Positions 31,687-41,230 of a stretch of 64,000 nt of DNA are shown here, in pieces. Source of the DNA: an uncultured Clostridia bacterium (GTDB lineage: Bacteria > Bacillota > Clostridia > UBA1381); contig CAKSNH010000007.1 in NCBI GenBank assembly GCA_934476075.1, forward strand, positions 55,272 to 119,271. The letters run 5' to 3'. The position numbers were made by a program, and so were the translations under genes. Within the stretch, counting starts at the first letter, position 1, and each line of letters opens with the position of its first letter. The notes below the pieces were generated by a model. The model was not told the origin of the DNA, ran no database searches, and was given only the letters and a program-made list of their open reading frames with translations.

Positions 31687-33348
31687 TTATTCCTCCTTTA
31701 AAATTTTTATTGCCTCATCAAATCTTGACATAACCTTATCTTTGCCAAGAACCTGCAATATTTCATATAAATCGGGTGTGTTTCGTCTGCCTGTGACAGC
31801 CACACGAATCACCGTACTTACATCGCCGACGTGTCCTTTGAACTGTTCCGGATTTTTCTTATAGAATTTAGGTGCTTTTGCATAACCCAATTCTTCGCTC
31901 ATTTCACGAATACGAGGGAACCATTCTTCATTTGTATCATTTTCGTTATATACTGTTTTGTATTTTTCCAAAATCTCCGCCATATCTTCCTTTGAAAGAT
32001 TTTCCGGAAATTCTCTTGATTTATCCCAAATTTCATCATAGAAATATGCCATATAATTTTCTGCGTCAGACCATTTTGTAATATCCTTACGAGGTTTTTC
32101 GGGATTACGTTCTATCGCAAAAATCTTTGTCGCATATTCTTTGTCATTTTCCAATATTGCCGCAAATTTTTCATTATATTGTTTTGCCCATTCAAGCACA
32201 CTGCTGTAAACAGTATCCTTATCCAATAACGAAATGTAATTTTTGCTTATATCTGTTAATTTCACCAAATCAAATAATGCACCGCTCTGGCTCATTTTTG
32301 ACAATGAAAACTCAAATTCACTGTTAGGTGCGGTCGGATTTGCTATACGCCATTCCTCATAATTTGAATTTGCCAAAGTAAGCAAATATTCAATAACCGC
32401 ATCTTTCGGATAACCCACCTCGCTGTAATATGTCACAGCCGCCTCCGGGTCTTTTCTCTTGCTCAGTTTTCTCTTGCCGCCGTTTTCCTCTTTCATAATC
32501 GGCGAAATATGAGCATACTTAGGTGCTTTAAATCCAAGCACTTCAAACAGCTGCAAATGTATCGGTGCAGACGAAATCCATTCATCACCACGCACGATGT
32601 GAGTTGAACGCATCAAATGGTCATCAATCGCATGAGCAAAATGATATGTAGGAATACCGTCTGTTTTAAGCAATACTATATCATTTATATTTTCCGGCAT
32701 CTCAATTCTGCCCTTGATTAAATCGTCAAGCACAACCTTCTTTTCCGCATCTCCCGGTGATTTCAGTCTTAGCACAAAAGGAACACCCGCATCAATCTTT
32801 GACTTAACATCATCAAAACTCAAATTACGGCATTTTGCATATTCGCCGTAATAACCGGGGTCGGCTTTTTTCTCCGTCTGCAACGCTCTCATCTCGCTGA
32901 TTTCTTCTTCGGTACAGAAACACGGATACGCCAATCCTCGCTCAACCAAAGATTTTGCAAATGTCTGATATATCTCTTTTCTTTGGCTTTGGATATACGG
33001 ACCGTACTCGCCGATAGACTCGGTTTCGCTAATCATACCTTCCTTTATATCCATTCCGAATGCCGACAAACCTTTTACAATCTCTGTCACACCGTTTTCT
33101 ATTTCACGCTTTTTGTCGGTATCTTCTATTCTGAGATAGAACGCACCGTCTGTCACGTCTGCCGCTCTCTTGCTCACCATTGCGGCAAACAAACCGCCTA
33201 TATGCAAAAATCCTGTCGGACTTGGTGCAAAACGAGTAACAACCGCTCCGTCCTTCAAATTTCTTTCGGGATACAAGTTCTCGTAATAGTCCGGCTGCTT
33301 ATCTATATCAGGGAAAAGCAAATTTGCCAATTCTTTATTATCTGTCAT
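31687..33348 (-). CDS. gltX: Glutamyl-tRNA synthetase
   Basis: A 553-residue GluRS, longer than the usual 480-500 residues, with an N-terminal extension of about 35 residues before the Rossmann fold. The HIGH motif is TRFAPSPTGFLHIGGLF and the KMSKS motif is KRKLSKRKDPEAAV. The ATG at 33348 is preceded by GGAGG. It is the first gene of a minus-strand run reaching to 22.8 kb, with its own promoter at 33411-33383. Whether it charges only tRNA-Glu, as the adjacent GlnRS suggests, cannot be read directly. Confidence 0.95.
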   Translation of the reverse strand: MTDNKELANLLFPDIDKQPDYYENLYPERNLKDGAVVTRFAPSPTGFLHIGGLFAAMVSKRAADVTDGAFYLRIEDTDKKREIENGVTEIVKGLSAFGMDIKEGMISETESIGEYGPYIQSQRKEIYQTFAKSLVERGLAYPCFCTEEEISEMRALQTEKKADPGYYGEYAKCRNLSFDDVKSKIDAGVPFVLRLKSPGDAEKKVVLDDLIKGRIEMPENINDIVLLKTDGIPTYHFAHAIDDHLMRSTHIVRGDEWISSAPIHLQLFEVLGFKAPKYAHISPIMKEENGGKRKLSKRKDPEAAVTYYSEVGYPKDAVIEYLLTLANSNYEEWRIANPTAPNSEFEFSLSKMSQSGALFDLVKLTDISKNYISLLDKDTVYSSVLEWAKQYNEKFAAILENDKEYATKIFAIERNPEKPRKDITKWSDAENYMAYFYDEIWDKSREFPENLSKEDMAEILEKYKTVYNENDTNEEWFPRIREMSEELGYAKAPKFYKKNPEQFKGHVGDVSTVIRVAVTGRRNTPDLYEILQVLGKDKVMSRFDEAIKILKEE

Positions 33349-33382
33349 AATTACCTCCATAATTTTTTTACTATTTCCTATT

Positions 33383-33411
33383 ATTATATCGAATATTGCT
33401 GACAATATCAA
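33383..33411 (-). promoter_or_regulatory. gltX promoter
   Basis: TTGATA (33411-33406), 17 bases, TATAAT (33388-33383) on the minus strand, 35 bases before the gltX ATG. Confidence 0.75.
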
Positions 33412-33544
33412 TATTTTTTTAATAAAAGTCTGTATTTTTTATCATCTAAGTTACAAAAATATTTCAGATTGTTAATTTTTTATTTATTCTGCCCACTATT
33501 TTTATTGCAACTCGATATTTTTTAGATGAATTGCACTAAAACAC

Positions 33545-33574
33545 TTGACATATCAATATAATAAATCATATAAT
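33545..33574 (+). promoter_or_regulatory. Promoter of the type IV pilus locus
   Basis: TTGACA (33545-33550), 18 bases, TATAAT (33569-33574), 60 bases before pilB. The 290-base gap it shares with the gltX promoter is AT-rich and otherwise empty. Confidence 0.78.
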
Positions 33575-33634
33575 ATAGTAAGGAATATATTAACTTGATA
33601 TATCTTTTATTTTTACAAGGGTGGTTTAACAATA

Positions 33635-35341
33635 ATGCAGACTAATAAGAACAGAAAACGATTAGGTGAAATTTTGATTGAAAGCGGTCTGATACGTCAA
33701 GAACAGCTTGACGCTGCTTTAATGCTCCAAAAATCAACCAAAAAGCGTCTTGGCGATGTTTTGATTGACGAGGGCTTTATAAAAGAAAATGACATGATTT
33801 ATGCACTCAGCCGTCAGACAGGCGTTGAAATTTTCAATCTTGACTCCGAAATCATCGACCCTAACGTTGCAAAGCTTATTAATGAAGATTTGGCCCGTAT
33901 GCACACCATGATACCCGCCAAAATAACAGACGACAACAAACTTATGGTTGTTATGGCAGACCCTTTGAATTTGCTCGCCATTGACGATATTCAGTTTTAC
34001 ACAGGCATGGAGGTTATTCCGACTATCAGTTCAAGAGGAAAAATCCTTCACGCAATAGATGTATATTATGGTAAACAATATTCCGAAAAAATTGCCGACG
34101 AGGTTCGTCAGGAAATCTCCGAAAAGAACGAACTTGAAGACACCGAAGATGACTCAACGTCCGACGCTCCGACAGTACGTCTGGTAAGTTCTATCATATC
34201 ACAGGCGTCTATTTTGGGTGCGAGTGATATTCACATAGAGCCTTTCGAGGACATTGTTCGTGTGCGTTATCGTATAGACGGTGAATTGCAGGAAGTACTG
34301 CAAAGTCCTATTTCCGTACACGCAGCATTGGTCAGCCGTATAAAAATCCTAGGCAAAATGGATATTGCCGAGCACCGTATTCCTCAGGACGGCCGTGTGG
34401 AATCTCATGTCAAGAACAAAAAAATCGACCTTCGTATTTCTACACTTCCTACCATTTACGGTGAAAAAATAGTTATACGTTTGCTTGACCAGTCCAATAT
34501 ACAGCTTACAAAGGAACAGCTTGGTTTTTCACCCGAACAATTTGAAATATTTGAAGATACACTTCGCCAGCCTAACGGTATTTTTCTTGTTACAGGTCCT
34601 ACGGGTAGCGGTAAAACCACTACTTTGTACACCACATTATCGAGCGTAAATACTCCGAACAAGAATATTATCACCGTTGAAGACCCGGTCGAGTATAAAC
34701 TTCGTGGTATCAATCAGGTTCATGTAAACGCAAAAGCAGGACTTACATTCGCCGCCGGTCTGCGTTCTATTCTTCGTCAGGACCCCGACATCATCATGGT
34801 CGGCGAAATCCGTGACAACGAAACCGCAGAAATAGCCGTTCGTGCCGCTATCACAGGTCACCTTGTGCTGTCTACAATACATACCAATGACGCCGCAAGT
34901 GCTATTTCACGTCTTGAAGACATGGGTGTTGAACCGTGGCTTATATCTTCCGCACTTATCGGCGTGTTGGCTCAGCGTCTTGTAAGAAGAATTTGCCCTA
35001 ACTGCAAGGAGGAATATCACCCTACCGTATCAGACTGCAAATTCCTTAATCTTGACCCTGAATCCGACGAGGCAAAAAATATGATTTTATACCGTGGCAA
35101 AGGCTGTACAAACTGTAATCATTCGGGTTACAAAGGCCGTGCCGCCATACATGAAATATTGCCTATATATAAGGATATAAAATCCATGATTATGAAAGAT
35201 GCAACTTCCGATGAAATTGCGGACTTTGCCCGAAAAGAACACGGTGTGCAATCTCTTTGGGACGATTGTATGCGTTTGGTTATGTCGGGTGTAACCACTG
35301 TTGACGAGATGGTTAAGGTTGCATTCTCAATGAACGGATAA
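33635..35341 (+). CDS. pilB: Type IV pilus assembly ATPase PilB
   Basis: A 568-residue extension ATPase. The N-terminal MshEN/GspE-N domain (about 1-150) often binds c-di-GMP; here two LGDVLIDEGFI / RLGEILIESGLI-type repeats are visible. The GspE ATPase domain has Walker A GPTGSGKT (321-328), the Asp box, Walker B and His box, and a four-Cys zinc site (CPNC about 454, CTNC about 490). It powers pilus polymerisation at the inner face of the membrane with PilC and PilM. First gene of the locus. Confidence 0.96.
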   Translation: MQTNKNRKRLGEILIESGLIRQEQLDAALMLQKSTKKRLGDVLIDEGFIKENDMIYALSRQTGVEIFNLDSEIIDPNVAKLINEDLARMHTMIPAKITDDNKLMVVMADPLNLLAIDDIQFYTGMEVIPTISSRGKILHAIDVYYGKQYSEKIADEVRQEISEKNELEDTEDDSTSDAPTVRLVSSIISQASILGASDIHIEPFEDIVRVRYRIDGELQEVLQSPISVHAALVSRIKILGKMDIAEHRIPQDGRVESHVKNKKIDLRISTLPTIYGEKIVIRLLDQSNIQLTKEQLGFSPEQFEIFEDTLRQPNGIFLVTGPTGSGKTTTLYTTLSSVNTPNKNIITVEDPVEYKLRGINQVHVNAKAGLTFAAGLRSILRQDPDIIMVGEIRDNETAEIAVRAAITGHLVLSTIHTNDAASAISRLEDMGVEPWLISSALIGVLAQRLVRRICPNCKEEYHPTVSDCKFLNLDPESDEAKNMILYRGKGCTNCNHSGYKGRAAIHEILPIYKDIKSMIMKDATSDEIADFARKEHGVQSLWDDCMRLVMSGVTTVDEMVKVAFSMNG

Positions 35342-35400
35342 TAAATTATGTACAATGTTTACAAATTCTTTATTTTGTTCATATTTTATTCATAATTGTA

Positions 35401-35530
35401 TTGACAAATGTTAAATATGTGTTATAATTAACTTACAAAATATTTAATATGAAAAAAATTAATTATTTTGTATTTACAAATCGAAAAATTTATTGTAAAA
35501 TCTTAAAAGTTGGTGTAAACAATTTTACAA
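35401..35530 (+). promoter_or_regulatory. Promoter and inverted repeat before pilT
   Basis: TTGACA (35401-35406), 16 bases, TATAAT (35423-35428). Nearer the gene, TTGTAAAAT (35493-35501) and ATTTTACAA (35522-35530) form a 9-bp inverted repeat in the leader, directly before the GGGGG ribosome site, where it could influence translation. This separates pilB and pilT expression. Confidence 0.65.
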
Positions 35531-35545
35531 CTGGGGGTATATATC

Positions 35546-36595
35546 GTGCATATAGATGAATTGCTTAAAGTAATTGAAGACGAAAAGGGTTCGGACTTAC
35601 ATATAACCGTTTCTTCACCGCCTATGATGAGAAAAAGCGGAAGACTTATTCCTATCGGCGATGAAGTAGTTACTTGGAAAACGGCAAGAGAACTTGCAAG
35701 ACAAATCGCACCGGACGAAAAATTTCTTGAACTTGAAGAAATCGGTGAAACAGACTTTTCCTACACCGACCCTACCGGTACACGTTTCCGTGTAAATGCG
35801 TATAAACAACGTGGATTTCACGGCATTGCGGCTCGTATTATTACAACAAAAATCCCACGTCCCGCAGATTTGAATTTACCTACCGTTTATGAGTCGCTCG
35901 CTCATAAGCATAAAGGACTTATTCTTATCGCAGGTCCTACCGGAAGCGGTAAATCTACAAGCCTTGCATCTATTATTGACTATATAAACACTAATCGTAA
36001 TGTACATATCATTACATTGGAAGACCCGATAGAATATGTACATAAGAATAAAAGAAGTATTGTTGAACAAAGAGAAATCGGCATGGATTCGGGCAGCTTT
36101 GCAACCGCTCTTCGTGCATCGTTAAGACAAGACCCCGATGTTATTCTTATCGGTGAGATGCGTGACCCGGAAACTATTGATATTGCTCTTACCGCTGCCG
36201 AAACGGGACACTTGGTTTTGTCAACACTACACACGGTAAGTGCTCCGAAAACCATTGACCGTATAATCGGTTCATTTCCTCCCCACCGTCAGGAACAAGT
36301 CAGAGCACAGCTTGCCGGTGTATTGGAGGCGGTAATATCACAGCAGCTGCTGCCTACCGTAAACGGTACTGACCGTGTAGCTGTATTCGAGGTTATGACA
36401 AAAACTCCGGCGATTTCAAACCTTATTCGTGACGGTAAAATACATCAGCTTTACTCAACAATGCAGACAAGTGCTCAATTTGGTATGAAGCTAATGGACG
36501 TAGCTCTTGCGGAAGTATGTCATGCCGGTTTGGTATCGTATGATACCGCTTTTGAATATTCGGTTGACCCTGAAGCATTTAAGCGAATGAAATAA
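35546..36595 (+). CDS. pilT: Type IV pilus retraction ATPase PilT
   Basis: A 349-residue PilT with N-terminal PAS-like region and RecA-like ATPase core. Walker A GPTGSGKS (130-137), Asp box EDPIEYVH, Walker B LRQDPDVILIGEMRD, His box with GHLVLSTLHT, and the PilT-type AIRNLIRE-like ISNLIRDGKIHQ are all seen. It depolymerises pili, so this organism should have retractable pili for twitching or DNA uptake. The start is a GTG with GGGGG upstream. It has its own promoter. Confidence 0.96.
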   Translation: MHIDELLKVIEDEKGSDLHITVSSPPMMRKSGRLIPIGDEVVTWKTARELARQIAPDEKFLELEEIGETDFSYTDPTGTRFRVNAYKQRGFHGIAARIITTKIPRPADLNLPTVYESLAHKHKGLILIAGPTGSGKSTSLASIIDYINTNRNVHIITLEDPIEYVHKNKRSIVEQREIGMDSGSFATALRASLRQDPDVILIGEMRDPETIDIALTAAETGHLVLSTLHTVSAPKTIDRIIGSFPPHRQEQVRAQLAGVLEAVISQQLLPTVNGTDRVAVFEVMTKTPAISNLIRDGKIHQLYSTMQTSAQFGMKLMDVALAEVCHAGLVSYDTAFEYSVDPEAFKRMK

Positions 36596-36623
36596 TAGTT
36601 TGTGTTAAAAAGGAGTTGCTGTT

Positions 36624-37841
36624 ATGCCACTTTATACATATGTAGCAATAGATTCAAACGGTACTCGTGTAAAAGACAATTACAATGCCGAAAACAAGCA
36701 GGAAGTAATAAAATATATTCGTGACCAAAATCTGTTTGCCATGTCAATCACAGAGGCGGGTGCCGAAGCAAAAAGTAAAGATAAAAAAGGGTATTCCTCA
36801 CTTACGAAAGTCACATCGGAGGATTTATACCTTGCTTGCCGACAATTTTATACCATGCTCCATGCCGGTATCAGTTTGTTGGATTGTTTGGAAACTGTTT
36901 CCGCACAGGCTCCGAACAAAAAATTACAGGACATTTTAGCAGACGTAAAAGAGCGTGTGTCTACCGGTTCTTCACTTTCCGAGGCACTCGATAATTATAA
37001 ATCGGTTTTTCCGGCTATCTTTTTGAGTATGATAGAAACCGGTGAAGTAACAGGTAATCTTGAAGAAGTAATGCGAAGACTAAGCCAATACTTTGAAAAT
37101 GATTACAAAACATCAAATACCGTAAAATCAGCTATGATTTATCCGTCTGTATTGTTGATTTTGACAGTTATTATGGTTATTGTAATGTTGGTTGTTGTTA
37201 TGCCGACATTCGCTGAGATATTTGAGGAGAGCGGTGCGGAATTGCCTGCACCTACCAGATTTTTATTAAATTTATCTGACTTTATGGTGCATAAATGGTA
37301 TATTTGCGTATTGATTGTCGGTGCATTGGTTGGTGTCGGTTGGTATATTTCTCATTTGCCGGGTTTTGGACCTGCAATGGATAAATTAAAATTGAAATTG
37401 CCTATTGTAAAAGATGTTGAATTGGTCGGAATGACTTTCCGTATGTCACGTTCACTTGCAATCATGCTTTCGAGTGGTGTTACTTTGGTTGATGCAATGG
37501 ATATTGCCGCTCGTGTTGCCAACAATACCGTTGGTGTAAACGCACTGATGAAAGTTAAAGACGAGATTAGCCAGGGTTCACGTTTCGGACGTTCCCTTGA
37601 AAGAACGGCTATCTTCCCTACCATGCTTACATCTATGGTTGCAATCGGTGAGGCGTCAGGTTCGCTTGATGCAATTCTTGATGAAGTCGCTGACTATTAT
37701 CAGGAAGAATTAAATACAAAAGTTAAAAATCTTGTAGCAGTACTTGAACCGCTTATGATTATTGTTATGGCGATAGGTATTGGTACAGTAGCTATGGCTA
37801 TTCTGTTGCCTATGTTTACAATGGGTGACACAATGGGCTAA
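36624..37841 (+). CDS. pilC: Type IV pilus inner-membrane platform protein PilC
   Basis: A 405-residue T2SSF-family protein: two repeated cytoplasmic F domains (about 65-190 and 270-390) with SLSEALDNYKSVFPAIFLSMIETGEVTGNLEEVM and RSLERTAIFPTMLTSMVAIGEASGSLDAIL as the matching repeats. Membrane spans lie near 168-192, 218-240 and 375-398. It forms the platform that PilB and PilT turn. Follows pilT by 28 bases. Confidence 0.95.
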   Translation: MPLYTYVAIDSNGTRVKDNYNAENKQEVIKYIRDQNLFAMSITEAGAEAKSKDKKGYSSLTKVTSEDLYLACRQFYTMLHAGISLLDCLETVSAQAPNKKLQDILADVKERVSTGSSLSEALDNYKSVFPAIFLSMIETGEVTGNLEEVMRRLSQYFENDYKTSNTVKSAMIYPSVLLILTVIMVIVMLVVVMPTFAEIFEESGAELPAPTRFLLNLSDFMVHKWYICVLIVGALVGVGWYISHLPGFGPAMDKLKLKLPIVKDVELVGMTFRMSRSLAIMLSSGVTLVDAMDIAARVANNTVGVNALMKVKDEISQGSRFGRSLERTAIFPTMLTSMVAIGEASGSLDAILDEVADYYQEELNTKVKNLVAVLEPLMIIVMAIGIGTVAMAILLPMFTMGDTMG

Positions 37842-37865
37842 TGTCATCAAACGGGAGTGTCAGAA

Positions 37866-38324
37866 ATGAAAAAGAATAATATGCAAAAAGGTTTTACATT
37901 AGTTGAATTAGTAGTGGTTATCGCAATTTTAGGTATCCTTGCCGCTGTTGCAGTTCCGAGCTATATGAACTACAAACACCGCAGCTGCATAAATTCTGAT
38001 ATTGCCACTGCCAATGAGATAATCCGTCAAATTCGTGTACAGGAAATTGAAAAAGGTTCTAAATTTGATTCGGATAATGATATTCAAAACGTTGTTAATG
38101 AACTTGGTTTTTCATCATCAGCCACAGACAGCAGTGCCGGCGGTGATACTTTCTCGCTGATGTCCTCCGATGATGTTTCGGGATACACCGTAAAATTGGT
38201 TGACGGAAAAATTACGGTTTCATTTAACGCATCTTCAAAAAAAGCCGGTAAATACAGCGGTGCATATACAGTTACCGAAAATGAGGGTGTTACACAAGGC
38301 AATCAAGCTTTTATCGGCAAATAA
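37866..38324 (+). CDS. Type IV pilin, copy 1
   Basis: A 152-residue prepilin. The class III signal ends KG and is followed by FTLVELVVVIAILGILAAVAVP, with the conserved Glu at position 5 of the mature protein. The globular part is Ser/Asp-rich. PilD, encoded downstream, should cleave before the Phe and methylate it. The ATG at 37866 is chosen because GGGAGTG lies upstream; the in-frame GTG at 37857 would break the usual leader length. It overlaps nothing and lies 24 bases past pilC. Confidence 0.92.
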   Translation: MKKNNMQKGFTLVELVVVIAILGILAAVAVPSYMNYKHRSCINSDIATANEIIRQIRVQEIEKGSKFDSDNDIQNVVNELGFSSSATDSSAGGDTFSLMSSDDVSGYTVKLVDGKITVSFNASSKKAGKYSGAYTVTENEGVTQGNQAFIGK

Positions 38325-38335
38325 TAAATTTGAAA

Positions 38336-38370
38336 TTAAGGTTGGTGGTAATTAAACTGGCATACCTTAA
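38336..38370 (+). other. Hairpin before the major pilin gene
   Basis: TTAAGGT (38336-38342) and ACCTTAA (38364-38370) form a 7-bp stem with 21-base loop, followed by an AT-rich tail up to the AAAGGAGGAG site of the next pilin. Probable partial terminator or processing site. Confidence 0.45.
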
Positions 38371-38415
38371 TATATAACTTATTTAATTAATTTATTTTAA
38401 AGGAGGAGATTTCTA

Positions 38416-38820
38416 ATGAATCAAGAAATCAAAAACAAAAAAAGCCAAAAGGGTTTCACTTTGGTAGAACTTATCGTAGTTATCGCTATTTTGGGTATTC
38501 TAGCTGCCGTTGCTGTACCTAACTACATGAACTATCAAAGACGTTCAAGAATCAACACAGACGTATCAACAGCAGGTGAAATCATCAGAGCTGCAAGAAC
38601 ACAAATCATCGAAGAAGGTGCAAGTGACGTTCCTTCACTAGATAAAATTGCTGAAGTATCTAATTTGAAACCAATTTCAGGTACAGGTGACTTCACAGTC
38701 GGTGGTAGCACAGGTTCAAATGGTATCACAGTTACATTTGAAGCAACAAAATGTGGTGATTACAACAAAACTTATACTGTAACAGAAGGTGCTGTTGAAT
38801 CAACAAAAGCTACTAAATAA
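38416..38820 (+). CDS. pilA: Type IV pilin, probable major subunit
   Basis: A 134-residue prepilin with leader ending KG, then FTLVELIVVIAILGILAAVAVP. Its AAAGGAGGAG site is the strongest in the locus, and its codons are less varied than in the neighbours (many ACA, ATC, AGA, GGT), as in highly expressed genes. It is flanked on both sides by RNA hairpins. These three points make it the likely main subunit; that is inference. The globular domain is small, with one Cys near the C-terminus. Confidence 0.9.
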   Translation: MNQEIKNKKSQKGFTLVELIVVIAILGILAAVAVPNYMNYQRRSRINTDVSTAGEIIRAARTQIIEEGASDVPSLDKIAEVSNLKPISGTGDFTVGGSTGSNGITVTFEATKCGDYNKTYTVTEGAVESTKATK

Positions 38821-38837
38821 TCTAATTTAGCTACATA

Positions 38838-38910
38838 AATATTGCGGGGTTCTATACTCCGCAATATTCAAGTGTAAATTATAATTATAGTTTGCACTTG
38901 AATATTGCGG
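38838..38910 (+). promoter_or_regulatory. Mutually exclusive hairpins between two pilin genes
   Basis: Three segments: A, AATATTGCGG (38838-38847); B, CCGCAATATTCAAGTG (38859-38874); C, CACTTGAATATTGCGG (38895-38910). B pairs perfectly with A over 10 bp or with C over 16 bp, but not both. C ends directly before the AAAAAGGGG ribosome site of the next pilin. The A-B form would cap the major-pilin mRNA; the B-C form would sit against the next gene's start. Confidence 0.75.
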
Positions 38911-38928
38911 AAAAAGGGGTTGTATATT

Positions 38929-39354
38929 ATGAAAAACAAGGGCTTTACACTGATTGAATTAATTGTGGTAATTGCGATTTTAGGTGTTTTGGCATCTGTT
39001 GCCGTTCCGAATTTTATCGGTTATCGTCGCCGTTCTCTGATTAATACCGACGCAACGTCTGCTTTGGAAATTGTCAGAGATGCACGGGTTACATATAACG
39101 ATATTGCCAAAGACCCATTGGACGGTCAGACGTTGGGTGTGCGTTCTATCATAAATCAGTTAGGTATTGATGTGTCATACATGGTTGCAAAATCATCGGA
39201 CGGAAATGATGCAAATAATTTTATGGTTTCTTATGATGAGGCAAAAAATCATTTTGTTGTAACGTGGAATGCCGCCGAATCAAAAGTCGGCAATTATTCG
39301 GGTACATACAGAGTAGAGGAAACTGTGGAGTTTTCCGGACCTATAAAACACTAA
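38929..39354 (+). CDS. Type IV pilin, copy 3
   Basis: A 141-residue prepilin starting MKNKG, then FTLIELIVVIAILGVLASVAVP. The ATG at 38929 gives the short five-residue leader typical of the family; a longer frame from 38905 would run through the hairpin. The globular part is unlike the other two. It may be a minor subunit whose level is set by the hairpins immediately upstream. Confidence 0.9.
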   Translation: MKNKGFTLIELIVVIAILGVLASVAVPNFIGYRRRSLINTDATSALEIVRDARVTYNDIAKDPLDGQTLGVRSIINQLGIDVSYMVAKSSDGNDANNFMVSYDEAKNHFVVTWNAAESKVGNYSGTYRVEETVEFSGPIKH

Positions 39355-39372
39355 TAAAAAGGAATGGTTATC

Positions 39373-40137
39373 ATGCCTGAAATGGTATTTATGTATATTG
39401 TAGTCGGATTGCTGGGGTTATTTATCGGCTCATTTTTGAATGTGTGTATATGCCGTATCCCCTATGACCAATCAATCGCATTTCCGCCGTCACACTGCAC
39501 AAGCTGTAATCACAAGCTTGGCGTTTTGGATTTAGTTCCGTTGTTCAGCTGGCTTTTCCTTGGCGGCAAATGCAGATACTGCAAAGAGAAAATTTCGGTA
39601 CAATACCCTATTGTAGAATTTGCAAATATGGTAATTTGGATATTAATGTTCGCCAAATTCGGTTTATCACTGCAATTTTTACTTATTTCTATACTTTTTT
39701 CACTGTTATTAGTATTGACAATTATAGATATATATCATATGATATTACCTGACAGTTTGGTTATATGCACATTAATCATATCTGTCTTATACACCGTTTT
39801 TGTAAGACAGCAATATTTAGATTCACTTTTCGGACTTTTAGTCGGCGGTGGATTTTTCTTGCTTATTGTTCTTTTGTCAAAAGGTGCGGCAATGGGTTGG
39901 GGTGATGTTAAGCTTATGGCAGTATTGGGTATATTGTTAGGCTTTAAGCCGACTGTACTCGCCTGCGGTGTTGCATTTATTATCGGTGCGGTTGTATCGG
40001 TGATACTTTTGATGAATAAAAAAGTAGGTGGTAAAACCGCTGTACCGTTCGGACCATTTATATGTATCGGTGCGGCGATAAGCTTATTGTATGCTGAACC
40101 TATAATAAATCTTTATTTATCTTTGGCGGGATTTTAA
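39373..40137 (+). CDS. pilD: Prepilin peptidase and methyltransferase PilD
   Basis: A 254-residue polytopic aspartyl protease. The two CxxC pairs of the cytoplasmic methylase domain are seen (HCTSCNHKLG and KCRYCKEKIS), then the catalytic Asp residues in TIIDIYHMILPD and GWGDVKLMAVLG. It removes pilin leaders. The ATG at 39373 has AAAGGA nine bases upstream; the ATG at 39364 directly abuts that site and is unlikely. Confidence 0.95.
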   Translation: MPEMVFMYIVVGLLGLFIGSFLNVCICRIPYDQSIAFPPSHCTSCNHKLGVLDLVPLFSWLFLGGKCRYCKEKISVQYPIVEFANMVIWILMFAKFGLSLQFLLISILFSLLLVLTIIDIYHMILPDSLVICTLIISVLYTVFVRQQYLDSLFGLLVGGGFFLLIVLLSKGAAMGWGDVKLMAVLGILLGFKPTVLACGVAFIIGAVVSVILLMNKKVGGKTAVPFGPFICIGAAISLLYAEPIINLYLSLAGF

Positions 40138-40178
40138 CGAAAAGCGTACATAAAAAAAATATGTAAGGGGGAACTATT

Positions 40179-41219
40179 TTGAAAGACTATATAACATTGG
40201 ATATAGGAACATATAATATTAAACTTCTTTATGGACATTATACCAACGGTTATGTTATTGTTTCAAAAGCAGGAGTAATGCGTACTCCGGATGGTTTGAT
40301 TAACAACGGTCTGCTTAATGTGGATTTGGCAACGGACGCAATTTTTGAATTACTTGATGATATGCAGTTAAAGCGTAAACAACCGGGTGTTGCGGTTGTT
40401 GAAAGTACTGCCATTGTATCGAGAAATTTCACTTTGCCATATTCAAATAATGCAGACTTGCAAAACATGGTTACACTTGAAGTTGAACGTCTTTTTGCAG
40501 ATGTACTGCAAAATTATATAATAGATTATTCATGTCTGAATATTCATACCGACGCTGACGGCACAAAAGCTGATGTTATGGTATTTGCATTGCCTACAAA
40601 GGTATTTCAGTCATTTGAAGATACTTTCATCAATGTCGGCTTGCAAACCACAAAGCTTGATATTTCGTCAAACTCGTCAAGTAAGACATTCCGACAGAGA
40701 GTTTTTGTCAATGACATGGCACTCCCTATCGATAAGACTATTGCACTTATTGACATCGGTCATACATTGATGAATATACAAATTATCGATAATGGTACAT
40801 TAAAATTCAGCCGTGCATTGAAAATCGGCGGTGAGGATATAACAAAAGCCATTTCGGAGGACTTGTTTACAAATTGGGAAGATGCCGAAAATTTGAAAGT
40901 TAATGAGGTGGATTTAGGTTCGCTTGTCCATACTCCGCTTTATAATTCGGTTGCACGGGTGGTTGACGATATTTCTTCTGAAATACAGCGTGTACTTCGC
41001 TACTACACTAACACAATCAGCCGTGGCAGTATTGATTCAATCTTCATTTACGGCGGTACGTCAAGATTGAAAAATATCGCAAAATATATGACTAATACTA
41101 TCGGCTATCCTGTAACTGCCATTGATACTATGAATATTATTCATTTAAAGCAGGAATTACCGCTCGATTGTTATCCATCTGACTTCATTAATGCCACCGG
41201 TGCATTGATGAATATATAA
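40179..41219 (+). CDS. pilM: Type IV pilus actin-like assembly protein PilM
   Basis: A 346-residue actin-fold ATPase: phosphate loop 1 (LDIGTYNIKLLYG), connecting segment LPYSNNADLQNMVTLEVE, phosphate 2 (ALIDIGHTLMNIQII) and adenosine motif (IFIYGGTSRLKNIAKYM). PilM links the cytoplasmic motor to PilN/PilO. The start is TTG with AAGGGGGA upstream. Part of a tight pilM-pilN-pilO unit. Confidence 0.93.
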   Translation: MKDYITLDIGTYNIKLLYGHYTNGYVIVSKAGVMRTPDGLINNGLLNVDLATDAIFELLDDMQLKRKQPGVAVVESTAIVSRNFTLPYSNNADLQNMVTLEVERLFADVLQNYIIDYSCLNIHTDADGTKADVMVFALPTKVFQSFEDTFINVGLQTTKLDISSNSSSKTFRQRVFVNDMALPIDKTIALIDIGHTLMNIQIIDNGTLKFSRALKIGGEDITKAISEDLFTNWEDAENLKVNEVDLGSLVHTPLYNSVARVVDDISSEIQRVLRYYTNTISRGSIDSIFIYGGTSRLKNIAKYMTNTIGYPVTAIDTMNIIHLKQELPLDCYPSDFINATGALMNI

Positions 41220-41230
41220 AAAGGGGGGTA

